Below, in pieces: positions 27,017-34,807 of a stretch of DNA of 64,000 bases. Below the pieces are notes generated by a model. The model had not been told where the DNA came from and made no database searches. It worked only from the letters and a program-made list of their open reading frames with translations. Every line of letters starts with the position of its first letter. Position 1 is the stretch's first letter. Origin of the DNA: Vaginimicrobium propionicum (GTDB taxonomy: Bacteria > Actinomycetota > Actinomycetes > Propionibacteriales > Propionibacteriaceae); the NCBI RefSeq assembly GCF_900155645.1, contig NZ_LT706985.1:124001-188000 (forward strand), given 5' to 3'. A program made the translations under genes and the position numbers.

Positions 27017-28036
27017 ATGAAACTCAAAAAACTGTCAATTGGGGTAGCAGTTGCTGCCTTGGCGCTGAGCGGTTGCAGCACAGGTGTGGGGAATTCGACT
27101 CAGGCATCTGGTCAAGCTAGCGGGAATGCGGAAGGTATCTACCAGACTGATATACCACGCCCCGCATCATGCGATGATGAAACCCCCTATATCGCTGTGT
27201 CGTTACCGAACTTGACGAACCCTTACTACGTGTACATGAAAAAAGGGTTTGAAGATCAGGGGAAAGAGGCTGGCTTCAACGTTGAGGTTCAGGTGGCAGA
27301 CGATGATGATGCTGCGCAGTTGGCTCAGGTTACTGCCATGATTCAGAAAAAACCATGTGCAATTGGGTTGAATGCTGTTAAATCGGCTCCGGCCGCAGCC
27401 ATTGTCAAAGCAGCCAATGATGCTGGCATTCCGGTTTTTACCGTAAATGTCAATGTGGATCCTGACTCGTTGGCTTCTCAGGGAGGTCAAGTTGTACAGT
27501 ATCTGGGCGCAGACAATGTCCAAGGTGGAAAGCAAGCAGCCGAGTTGGTACTTAACGATTTCGGCAAAGATGCTGAATTGAATATCGGCTTAGTGACGGA
27601 ACCAGATGAAGGTCCAACGGTTGCTCGAGATGAAGGCTTCAAAGAAGGTATTTCGGTGAATCCAAATGCCAAGGTGGTCGCTGAAGTTGATGGCAATGTC
27701 AAACCAGATGATAGTTTGCGTGTTACTCAAGAGATGCTGCAAGGCAACCCGAATATTAATGCTATCTTCACTTCTACGGGGCCCGCTGCTTACGGTGCAA
27801 TCCAGGCGTTGGCTGGGTCAGGCCGTGACGTAAAAGTTTATGGTTTCTGTGCTGAAGGTGAATCGCTGACCGATGTTTACCCTGGGTGTGTCGCTCAGGA
27901 ACCAGAGCTCTACGGACAGCTGGTGGTTAAAGAAATCCGGGCTTGGCTTGATGGGGCGAAACCTGAACACGAGAAGTTAATGCCGCTCAAGACCTTCGTT
28001 ACTGGCGAAAAACCAGCCGAAAACGAGATCGGCTAA
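27017..28036 (+). CDS. Sugar ABC transporter substrate-binding lipoprotein (RbsB type)
   Basis: 339 aa. A lipoprotein signal with lipobox ALALSGC places the modified cysteine at residue 20. A Ser/Gly/Gln linker and the periplasmic-binding type I fold follow (IAVSLPNLTNPYYVYMKKGF, then IVKAANDAGIPVFTVNVN). Four more cysteines (about 54, 115, 275 and 285) may form disulfides, which is uncommon for RbsB. Ligand unknown; ribose, allose, psicose or another ketose is plausible from the operon. AAGGAG precedes the ATG by 5-6 nt. Confidence 0.92.
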   Translation: MKLKKLSIGVAVAALALSGCSTGVGNSTQASGQASGNAEGIYQTDIPRPASCDDETPYIAVSLPNLTNPYYVYMKKGFEDQGKEAGFNVEVQVADDDDAAQLAQVTAMIQKKPCAIGLNAVKSAPAAAIVKAANDAGIPVFTVNVNVDPDSLASQGGQVVQYLGADNVQGGKQAAELVLNDFGKDAELNIGLVTEPDEGPTVARDEGFKEGISVNPNAKVVAEVDGNVKPDDSLRVTQEMLQGNPNINAIFTSTGPAAYGAIQALAGSGRDVKVYGFCAEGESLTDVYPGCVAQEPELYGQLVVKEIRAWLDGAKPEHEKLMPLKTFVTGEKPAENEIG

Positions 28037-28056
28037 GACGGAAGGGGGAGATCGAC

Positions 28057-29574
28057 ATGCCGAATAGCAAGGGTTGGCAAGCAAACAATTTAGTCAAAAT
28101 CTATGGCGACAATACTGTGCTTAAGGGAGTGTCGATCTCCCTTAAGCCTGGGGAGGTAATAGGTCTAGTAGGACACAATGGAGCAGGTAAATCGACTCTA
28201 GTCAAGTGCTTGAGTGGAGCTATTCAGCCTGAAGATGGGGAACTTATTTTGGATGGTGAGCCAGTAAAATTCACTAGTCCGCAAGAAGCCATACGCGCTG
28301 GAGTGTCCACTGTTTATCAGGAACTAGCCCTATTATCTAATCTTTCTTTGACCGAAAATATCTTTTTAGGGAAAGAAATAACACGTCACGGTGTTTTAGA
28401 TAAGCGCGCCATGCAAGAGGAAGCGCAAAAACTTGTTGACGAATTCAACTTGGATGTAGACGTCAATAAGAAGCTGGTTCATTATCCGGTTGCCACGAGG
28501 CAGCTTTTAGAGATTGCTGTCGCGACTCACCGTAAGTGCAAATATCTGCTACTGGATGAGCCGACAACTGCTCTGGAAGCAGGCCAGATTGATAATGTGC
28601 TCGAGCTTATCCGGGATTTAGCCAAGCAACGAGGCATCGGTATTGTCTTCATCGATCATAAATTAAGTGAGTTGTATGCGGTTGCTGATCGGATTTTAGC
28701 CTTAGTAGATGGGCAGGTTGTTATCGATGCGGACGCCAGCGAGGTCGCTCAAGAAGATGTTATTAAAGCAATCACGGGCAAGGAAGAAATTGGCACGTCC
28801 AACGATTATGTGGGAAGAGCTTCGGCCTTATCAGCAGATATAGAATCCGCCACAGCTTTGCAAGTTGAACACTTAAAATCTGAAGCCGTTGGCGACGTTT
28901 CTTTTATCGCTCGTGAGGGGCGCATACTTGGCATATATGGCTTGGTCGGTGCAGGACGCTCGGAGACGCTGCGAGTTATCGCGGGCATAGACAAGATGAC
29001 AGGCGGAAAAATGACGCTGTTTGGAGATGCCTACGAACCAAAGCGTCCTATTGACGCAATTAAGAAGCAGGTGGCATTCGTAACCGAGGAGCGTAAGCAG
29101 GACGGCATTGTGCCGCTAATGAATAGCGCCGAAAACGCCACCTTGCCAATTCTTTCGAATTTTACAAAAGGTTTCTACATAGATGTGCGCCAGATGAAAC
29201 AAGCTGGCAGTGAGCTTATGGATCAGGTGAGCGTTCGCGGTGACCGAAATGCGCCAGTAGCTAGCTTATCTGGTGGTAACCAGCAAAAGGTTTTACTCGC
29301 TAGAGCTTTGGGTCAAAAGCCACGCCTACTATTGCTAGACGAACCTACTAAAGGTGTTGACATCGGCGTGAAAACAGAGATTCATGCGATGCTTCGTTCT
29401 TTAGCACACGATCGCGGTTTATCGGTTGTTGTGGTGTCCTCTGAGGAGGAAGAAATTCTAGCTCTCGCTGACGATGTAGTTATTTTCCAAAATGGAACAT
29501 GCGACGGGATGACGAGGCCTGTCGAAGATATGTCTATCGCTGGGCTGCGAGAAGCTGCTTGGTCAACACAATAG
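28057..29574 (+). CDS. Sugar ABC transporter ATP-binding protein with two ATPase domains (RbsA type)
   Basis: 505 aa with tandem ATPase domains. The first has Walker A GHNGAGKST and LLLDEPTTALE. The second has a degenerate P-loop GLVGAGRSE, signature LSGGNQQKV and LLLLDEPTKGVDIG, the classic RbsA/AraG pattern in which the second site is altered. GGGGGAG stands 6 nt before the ATG. The next gene starts 8 bp after its stop. Confidence 0.94.
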   Translation: MPNSKGWQANNLVKIYGDNTVLKGVSISLKPGEVIGLVGHNGAGKSTLVKCLSGAIQPEDGELILDGEPVKFTSPQEAIRAGVSTVYQELALLSNLSLTENIFLGKEITRHGVLDKRAMQEEAQKLVDEFNLDVDVNKKLVHYPVATRQLLEIAVATHRKCKYLLLDEPTTALEAGQIDNVLELIRDLAKQRGIGIVFIDHKLSELYAVADRILALVDGQVVIDADASEVAQEDVIKAITGKEEIGTSNDYVGRASALSADIESATALQVEHLKSEAVGDVSFIAREGRILGIYGLVGAGRSETLRVIAGIDKMTGGKMTLFGDAYEPKRPIDAIKKQVAFVTEERKQDGIVPLMNSAENATLPILSNFTKGFYIDVRQMKQAGSELMDQVSVRGDRNAPVASLSGGNQQKVLLARALGQKPRLLLLDEPTKGVDIGVKTEIHAMLRSLAHDRGLSVVVVSSEEEEILALADDVVIFQNGTCDGMTRPVEDMSIAGLREAAWSTQ

Positions 29575-29582
29575 GAGTCGAT

Positions 29583-30251
29583 ATGGAATTAAATGATAGT
29601 GAACTTGAAATCATTAAAGATAGAGTTCGGAATGAAGCTCAGGCGGTTGCGAAGATGTCGGACTATCTCGATGAAACTTTCGTGTTGACTGCCAGGTTCT
29701 TATTTGGATGTCAGGGGAAAGTGTTCGTCGCGGGATCAGGCACGTCGGGTACTGTCGCTCGCCGGATGGCGCATCTTTTCTCCGTTTCTGGTACGCCAGC
29801 GGTTTTTATTCAGCCGATGGATGCCTTACACGGTAGCTTAGGTGCAATCACTGAAAAAGACATTGTGATAGTCATTTCCAAGGGTGGAGGATCATCCGAG
29901 ATCAATGATCTAGCTGTACGTTGCAAGGGACTCGGTGCTGGCGTGGTCGCTCTAACTTGTACTGCAGGTACACCGTTGTGTGAGATCGCTGATATTAGTG
30001 TGGTAACTCCTTTGCCCTCAGATGCTGATATGGGTGGTGTGTTGGCGATGGGCTCGACTTTGGCTCATGGAGCTTGGGGAGATGCCATGGCTTGCCTTCT
30101 CATGCATGCTCGGGGCTATAGCTGGCGGACGGTTCTTTATTCGCATCCGGGCGGGGCTGTGGGCGCCCGTACAGAAACCCCGGACGAAGTTTCGAGAATC
30201 CAACTAACCCCACTGAGCCGAAGTGAGCTTGAGAACACGTGCAACAGATAG
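29583..30251 (+). CDS. SIS-domain phosphosugar isomerase-like protein
   Basis: 222 aa consisting mainly of one SIS domain (about 15-190). It shows KVFVAGSGTSGTVARRMAHLF (substrate phosphate loop), FIQPMDALHGSLGAI and VIVISKGGGSSEINDL. Related proteins are arabinose-5-P isomerase (KpsF/GutQ, without the CBS domains) and 6-phospho-3-hexuloisomerase, so an aldose-ketose phosphate isomerisation is likely. ATG 29583 is preferred: it follows the ATPase stop by 8 bp and the SIS domain starts shortly after. The last 13 bases overlap the next gene. The exact sugar cannot be told. Confidence 0.85.
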   Translation: MELNDSELEIIKDRVRNEAQAVAKMSDYLDETFVLTARFLFGCQGKVFVAGSGTSGTVARRMAHLFSVSGTPAVFIQPMDALHGSLGAITEKDIVIVISKGGGSSEINDLAVRCKGLGAGVVALTCTAGTPLCEIADISVVTPLPSDADMGGVLAMGSTLAHGAWGDAMACLLMHARGYSWRTVLYSHPGGAVGARTETPDEVSRIQLTPLSRSELENTCNR

Positions 30252-30886
30252 CTCCTTGGGTACTCGCCTCTGAAAAAAAGATTGGCGCTAGCATCTACGC
30301 AGTTCCCAGTTCTGAGCGTATCGAGGTAGCTGAGGTGGCAGACGCAGCTGGGTTATGGCTCCACTGCGACATGATTTTGAGTCAGAAAGGCTCGAAGTTC
30401 TCCAATACAGGAGTCAGTGTGGTAGACATCGTTGCCATTTCAAAAATGTTGCCACGCGCCAGAATTGATGTGCACGTTATTGCAGAAAATCTTCATAACT
30501 ACTCTGACGCTGTTCAGGCGGTGAGTACAGCTTTGAGAGATGCTCATATCTGTCGTTGGTCAGCTGAAGCAAAAATTCTGACAAAACTAATGGGTTTACG
30601 TCACAGCTCCAATCAATTTTTTCAAGAAATATGGGCTGGGCGTGCAGGAGATGGTCAGCTGATTCCCGAAGCTGATGGGGGACTAGGCATGCTGATTAGG
30701 CCTGGGAGTAAAGATGAAGCTAACCCTGATTTGGCAATTAAATATAGAGAAATTGTTCACAATAAATCATTAGGTTTCGATGGAGGGATTACTTCAGCTG
30801 TAGCAGAGCGGCTTAATGAAGTTAAACCAGACTATTTAGTGATTGGGCGTGCACTATTTTCAAGCAATTCATCCAACAATTGTTGA
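30239..30886 (+). CDS. Ribulose-phosphate 3-epimerase-like protein
   Basis: 215 aa, a divergent TIM-barrel epimerase. It begins IAPWVLASEKK (RPE: IAPSILSAD). It keeps the four metal-ligand positions: H42 and D44 in LHCDM, H79 in DVHVI, and D181 in DGGIT. The glycine-rich phosphate loop near the end (VIGRALF) is present. LHCDM replaces the HxDxMDG block of true RPE, and the allulose-6-P epimerase AlsE is an alternative identity. Together with the SIS and aldolase genes it suggests breakdown of a rare ketose phosphate. GTG start lies within the end of the SIS gene. Confidence 0.8.
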   Translation: MQQIAPWVLASEKKIGASIYAVPSSERIEVAEVADAAGLWLHCDMILSQKGSKFSNTGVSVVDIVAISKMLPRARIDVHVIAENLHNYSDAVQAVSTALRDAHICRWSAEAKILTKLMGLRHSSNQFFQEIWAGRAGDGQLIPEADGGLGMLIRPGSKDEANPDLAIKYREIVHNKSLGFDGGITSAVAERLNEVKPDYLVIGRALFSSNSSNNC

Positions 30887-30895
30887 AAGGTTGAA

Positions 30896-31567
30896 ATGAG
30901 CGATAAAGTTCCCGTCGAATTGTATTTGGACACCGCAGACAGAGCCGATGCTGAACCGTGGTTGGCTACCGGGCTGTTTCGCGGGCTTACTACAAATCCT
31001 AAACTTCTGGATCAGGCCGGGCTTGGCGTAAATGATATAAGTACAGTGTATGAATGGGCTGGCTCCAGTACCCGAACTGTGTTTTTTCAGGTTTGGGGAC
31101 GTTCTCTAAAGGAAATGACTGAGGCTGCCTACCATCTGCTGGAAATGGCTCCTAGAGCCGGTATTAAGATCCCATGCACGCAAGATGGTATCAAGCTAAC
31201 GAAACGCCTAAGCGGTGAAGGCGTTACCACGTTATTAACTGCAGTTTATGCATCGAAACAAATGTTCGCGGCTAGTGTCGCTGGCGCATCCTACGTTGCC
31301 CCATATTTCAATCGCGCTTTTCTTGCTGGCCGGCCAGTGCTGGATGAGCTATCCAAAATGGTAACAATTTGCCCGCAAGACGGGAGTGGTCCACTGATCC
31401 TGGCGGCATCCATCAAATCTGCTAACCACATGGTGGAGATGGCGCTATCAGGTGTGCGATGCTTCACCATCTCCACTCAAGTCGCGGCTGATATTATCCA
31501 AGACGAATTATCCGTCCGAGACACGTTGGATTTCGAAAATCACATGGCAAAAGTGTTGTCGCGTTAG
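30896..31567 (+). CDS. Transaldolase/fructose-6-phosphate aldolase-like protein
   Basis: 223 aa, the size of the short FSA/TalC class. It has ELYLDTADRAD (FSA: LYLDTSD), GLTTNPKLLDQAG, and the Schiff-base lysine K91 in IKIPCT. Later come TAVYASKQMFAASVAGASYVAPYFNR and ILAASIKS. The reaction should be aldol cleavage or dihydroxyacetone transfer on a ketose phosphate. It is the last gene of the ABC operon, 9 bp after the epimerase. Its stop lies 3 bp from the stop of the convergent VOC gene. Confidence 0.87.
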   Translation: MSDKVPVELYLDTADRADAEPWLATGLFRGLTTNPKLLDQAGLGVNDISTVYEWAGSSTRTVFFQVWGRSLKEMTEAAYHLLEMAPRAGIKIPCTQDGIKLTKRLSGEGVTTLLTAVYASKQMFAASVAGASYVAPYFNRAFLAGRPVLDELSKMVTICPQDGSGPLILAASIKSANHMVEMALSGVRCFTISTQVAADIIQDELSVRDTLDFENHMAKVLSR

Positions 31568-31570
31568 TTC

Positions 31571-32116
31571 TTACCAGTACAGTCTTGAGAAGACGGTGCG
31601 TTTCATGATTCGTCCAACCATATTGCCGAAGAACTTCAGCGGTAATCGGTTGGCGTGAAGATCGATAATCTCGATTAAGTTGCCGTCTGGGTCTTTCATA
31701 AACGCCCAGTGGGCTCCTCCCATGAACTGCACATCGGTAACGAATTGGACGCCTTTGGCCTCTAGTTCAGCTTTGACGCGCGGCACATCGCGAACAGCAA
31801 TCGCAACATGCTGATAGCCAGGCCGGTTCCACACCGTGTGGTCTAGCTCAGGTTGCGTCGGTGAAAACTCGAAGATCTCCAACATCGCTGAAGACTGGGT
31901 CGCCAAAAAGCCGAGCCTGATTTCTAGACCTTCTTGGCCGTACAGGCCGGCTAGCTCATTAGCTTTTTCGCCATCGACTTTTAGCTCGTTGACTAGGTGA
32001 AAGCCGAACATTTCATGGTACCAATTCACAGCTTCTTCAAAAGAAGAAACTGTAACGCCAGCATGATGTAAACCGTGCAAATGGGCGCGCCGGTTAAGCG
32101 AATCCAGAATGCTCAT
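31571..32116 (-). CDS. VOC-superfamily protein (glyoxalase/epimerase-like)
   Basis: 181 aa with two beta-alpha-beta-beta-beta modules. The likely metal ligands are present: histidine in LHHAGVTV, glutamate in MLEIFEF, histidine in YQHVAIAV and glutamate in NLIEIID. This His-Glu-His-Glu set occurs in glyoxalase I and methylmalonyl-CoA epimerase. The reaction here is unknown. The tail after about 155 is basic and aromatic and outside the domain. It is the last gene of the minus-strand operon and overlaps the preceding SCP2-like gene as ATGA. Confidence 0.8.
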   Translation of the reverse strand: MSILDSLNRRAHLHGLHHAGVTVSSFEEAVNWYHEMFGFHLVNELKVDGEKANELAGLYGQEGLEIRLGFLATQSSAMLEIFEFSPTQPELDHTVWNRPGYQHVAIAVRDVPRVKAELEAKGVQFVTDVQFMGGAHWAFMKDPDGNLIEIIDLHANRLPLKFFGNMVGRIMKRTVFSRLYW

Positions 32117-32931
32117 TTCGCGTAGCCTCCTACTAACAGCATGAGATCACCCAACTCAGCACCGTATTCGGGAGCACCTTCCATGATGATCTTCGACTGG
32201 ACGGTCGACTCGATCATGTCGTCAACATCGAGCAATATACCTAGCGCCGAGCGAGGGGAGTCGAAAGCCATCGCGAAGAACGGTTGCGAACGGGTATAAC
32301 GTCCGCGCACCGCTTTCGTGCGTCCGCCCTTTACCCGAATATAGGCTGCCAACTCGTCATCACCATTGACCCTTAGCTCATAAACCCGATCTGGTTGTTT
32401 CTTAGCCCAAGTTTTAATAGTGGGATGACCCGCTTTATTTAACTGCGAGATTCCCGTAGTCAACAGGTAGAACATACATTTGACTAGGAGGCGCTGATCC
32501 TCCACATTCTCAGGTGGGGTAGTGGCACCCAGCAACTTAGACATGGTCAGCAAGGCTTTCACTGTAGCTAGTAGCAGTGGCCCAGCGGCCAGAATTCCGC
32601 GAATCTTGGGCAGATTCATTTTCCCGGTGAAGAAATCGTTGAGTTTCTCACGAGAGGGGAACTCAATCTCTACATTTGGTGCCGGATGGGAGCCTAATTT
32701 AACAGTTATCTCGCCATCATCAACGATCAGATGAGTAGCCAACCTAGGTGGGCGTCCGTCTACCGAGGTGCCACCAGCGGCAAGAGCGCAGATCTGCACG
32801 ACCCCGTTCTTGCCGCTGAAGGCTTTAGCTAGCCCCTCGGTGGACTCGATGATTGGTTTAAGCACCGGCACGACTGCATTCAAGAAAACGGTCGTTTGAT
32901 ACTTGGCCTCATCTCCACTCAAACTAGCCAT
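32113..32931 (-). CDS. Tandem SCP2-like domain protein A (unknown function)
   Basis: 272 aa without signal peptide or clear membrane helix. Two regions look like sterol-carrier-protein-2-like folds. The first has DDGEITVKLGSHP, then IEFPSREKLNDFFTGK (about 65-107). The second has AAYIRVKGGRTKAVRG and AMAFDSPRSALGIL (about 190-230). It resembles the product at 36108-36860 in the same operon, so the two are probably paralogues. SCP2 domains bind lipids, CoA esters or other hydrophobic ligands; the ligand here is unknown. Position between transketolase and VOC genes suggests a role in the same pathway. It starts 2 bp after the transketolase C gene. Confidence 0.6.
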   Translation of the reverse strand: MASLSGDEAKYQTTVFLNAVVPVLKPIIESTEGLAKAFSGKNGVVQICALAAGGTSVDGRPPRLATHLIVDDGEITVKLGSHPAPNVEIEFPSREKLNDFFTGKMNLPKIRGILAAGPLLLATVKALLTMSKLLGATTPPENVEDQRLLVKCMFYLLTTGISQLNKAGHPTIKTWAKKQPDRVYELRVNGDDELAAYIRVKGGRTKAVRGRYTRSQPFFAMAFDSPRSALGILLDVDDMIESTVQSKIIMEGAPEYGAELGDLMLLVGGYAK

Positions 32932-32933
32932 TG

Positions 32934-33941
32934 CTATACCTCATCGTCCCAGTCGTCATCTTCTTCAACTTCTACCCTCATCAGGTCGCGAGCAGTTTGA
33001 AGAATGCCATTCTCGTCATAGCCGTAGTGGGCAAACAGATCCTCGGGTTGACCAATCATCGCCCACTCATCGGGAACGCCCAATTTACGGAATGCGAAAC
33101 CTTTGCCGGTGGTTGCTGCTACTGCTGCTACCGCTGTGCCCAAACCTTGGGCGGTATTAGCGTCTTCGACGGTGATGATGCGTCTTGTTTGGGTGACGGC
33201 GTCCTTGATGGCCTGTTCATCCAGCGGCTTTAATGAATACAAGTCTATGACGCGGGCTTGGATACCGTCCTCGTTGCGTAGCCGTTCGGCGGCTTGAGCG
33301 GCACGCCAAACGCCAGATCCGGTAGCCAAAATAGCTAGGTCATTGCCGTCAGCCAGAGTATGTGAGCCGCCTACTCTAAAGTCCGGTATCGGTTCGGTAT
33401 AAACCTTCTGATCAAACCCACGGTTGATTCGAATATAGAACGGACCAGGTGTCTCAAAGGCGCATTCGACAGCTTGCATGGTGGCCAGGCCGTCAGCCGG
33501 GCACATCGAAACAAGGTTAGAAATCGAACGCAGAATGCCAATGTCTTCTGGGCTTTCATGGGTAGAACCGGCAGTCCCGAAGCTTAAACCGGAATGGGTT
33601 GCAATCACTTTGACATTCGCGTTGCCGTAGCAAATGTCGGTACGCAACTGTTCCAGCGCGCGCATGGTAGCGAAAGCTGCGAAAGTGGAGACGAACGGTA
33701 CGAAACCGCACTTGGCCATGCCGGCAGCCATGCCGAACATATTTTGTTCAGCAATACCAACATTGAAGAAACGATCAGGGAATTCGGTTGCTAGTAGGCC
33801 AATTTTTGTTGATTTAGCTAGGTCGCCAGAGAATCCAACAATCTCGGGATGTTGGTGAGCTAATTCGACGAGTGTACGGCCATAAACCTCAGCAGTGGCC
33901 AGGTCGGTGCCATCCAGCATCGTATAAGTCAAGCCTGCCAT
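32934..33941 (-). CDS. Transketolase C-terminal subunit (split transketolase)
   Basis: 335 aa corresponding to the pyrimidine-binding and C-terminal domains of transketolase. The conserved glutamate that activates thiamine diphosphate lies in NVGIAEQNMFGMAAG. FVSTFAAFA, FIRINRG and the C-domain with VIDLYSLKPLDEQAI follow. It must pair with the N-terminal subunit encoded directly upstream (2-bp gap). The short acidic C-terminal tail (EVEEDDDWDDEV) is unusual. Two-gene transketolases are common for specialised pathways and in archaea; housekeeping actinobacterial transketolase is normally one chain. Confidence 0.92.
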   Translation of the reverse strand: MAGLTYTMLDGTDLATAEVYGRTLVELAHQHPEIVGFSGDLAKSTKIGLLATEFPDRFFNVGIAEQNMFGMAAGMAKCGFVPFVSTFAAFATMRALEQLRTDICYGNANVKVIATHSGLSFGTAGSTHESPEDIGILRSISNLVSMCPADGLATMQAVECAFETPGPFYIRINRGFDQKVYTEPIPDFRVGGSHTLADGNDLAILATGSGVWRAAQAAERLRNEDGIQARVIDLYSLKPLDEQAIKDAVTQTRRIITVEDANTAQGLGTAVAAVAATTGKGFAFRKLGVPDEWAMIGQPEDLFAHYGYDENGILQTARDLMRVEVEEDDDWDDEV

Positions 33942-33943
33942 TA

Positions 33944-34807
33944 TCAGTTCTCCTTAATCTTGGCTAAGCGCGCCTGGTAGTGCTGGTCTATTGACTCGCG
34001 AGCTTTGTCGGCTTTGTCTCCACCGAAAGAGCCATAGTGCCATTTGTAGTCACCGGCGATAAAGTCAATGCCCTCGCCTTTGACAGTGTTAGCAATAACC
34101 ACGCTGGGCTGATCTTTAGTTGCCTTGGCTTCGTCAAATGCCTCAACGATGGCTGGGATCGAAGAACCATCAATATCGATAACATGCCAGCCGAAAGCAC
34201 GCCACTTATCAGCGAATGGCTCTAGCGCCATGACAGTTTCTGTCGGTCCATCAATCATCGCCTGGTTACGGTCAACGATGGCAACTAGATGATCTAGCTT
34301 GAAGTGGTGAGCAGCCATGGCGGCTTCCCAAATTGAGCCTTCATTGCATTCACCGTCACCCATCATGCAGTAGACCCAAAAGTCGCGCCCAGAAAGTCTG
34401 GACGCTGCTGCCATGCCAGCCGCGATAGACAGCCCGTGTCCTAGGGAGCCAGTTGATACTTCAACACCAGGCACTTTCTTAGCGTCTGGGTGGATGCCAA
34501 GTGGAGAGCCAGTGTGGTTATATTCCTTCAACCAATCTTTCGGGAAGCAGCCTAAGTCAGCTAATACCGGCGCAAAACCGACGCCTGCGTGCCCTTTAGA
34601 TAACACGAACCGATCACGGTCCGGGTCATCCATCTGTTCAGCTGAATAATTCATGGTGTGGTGGTACAGCACAGTGAGAACATCCATAGCAGACAATGAT
34701 CCGCCGATATGTCCTGAACCTGCCCAAATAACAGTTTCTAGGGTTAACCGACGTAACTCGTGTGCTTTGTCCTCTAGGCGCCGCCACAAAGCGGCATCAA
34801 TACTCAT
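33944..34807 (-). CDS. Transketolase N-terminal subunit (split transketolase)
   Basis: 287 aa with the diphosphate-binding domain. It has SGHIGGSLSAMDVLTVLYHH, FVLSKGHAGVGFAPVLADLG, and the TDP/metal motif GDGECNEGSIWEAAM followed by VAIVDRNQ. It transfers a two-carbon ketol unit together with the C subunit. The donor and acceptor are not readable. The ATG overlaps the stop of the upstream aminotransferase gene by one base (TAATG), implying coupled translation. Confidence 0.92.
   Translation of the reverse strand: MSIDAALWRRLEDKAHELRRLTLETVIWAGSGHIGGSLSAMDVLTVLYHHTMNYSAEQMDDPDRDRFVLSKGHAGVGFAPVLADLGCFPKDWLKEYNHTGSPLGIHPDAKKVPGVEVSTGSLGHGLSIAAGMAAASRLSGRDFWVYCMMGDGECNEGSIWEAAMAAHHFKLDHLVAIVDRNQAMIDGPTETVMALEPFADKWRAFGWHVIDIDGSSIPAIVEAFDEAKATKDQPSVVIANTVKGEGIDFIAGDYKWHYGSFGGDKADKARESIDQHYQARLAKIKEN

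Noticed and set aside
30896-34807. Sulfoquinovose degradation (sulfo-transaldolase or sulfo-transketolase type)
   Set aside because: A small transaldolase, split transketolase and aldehyde dehydrogenase fit superficially. No sulfoquinovosidase, sulfolactaldehyde reductase or typical sulfosugar isomerase is present, and the aminotransferase and SCP2-like genes do not fit.
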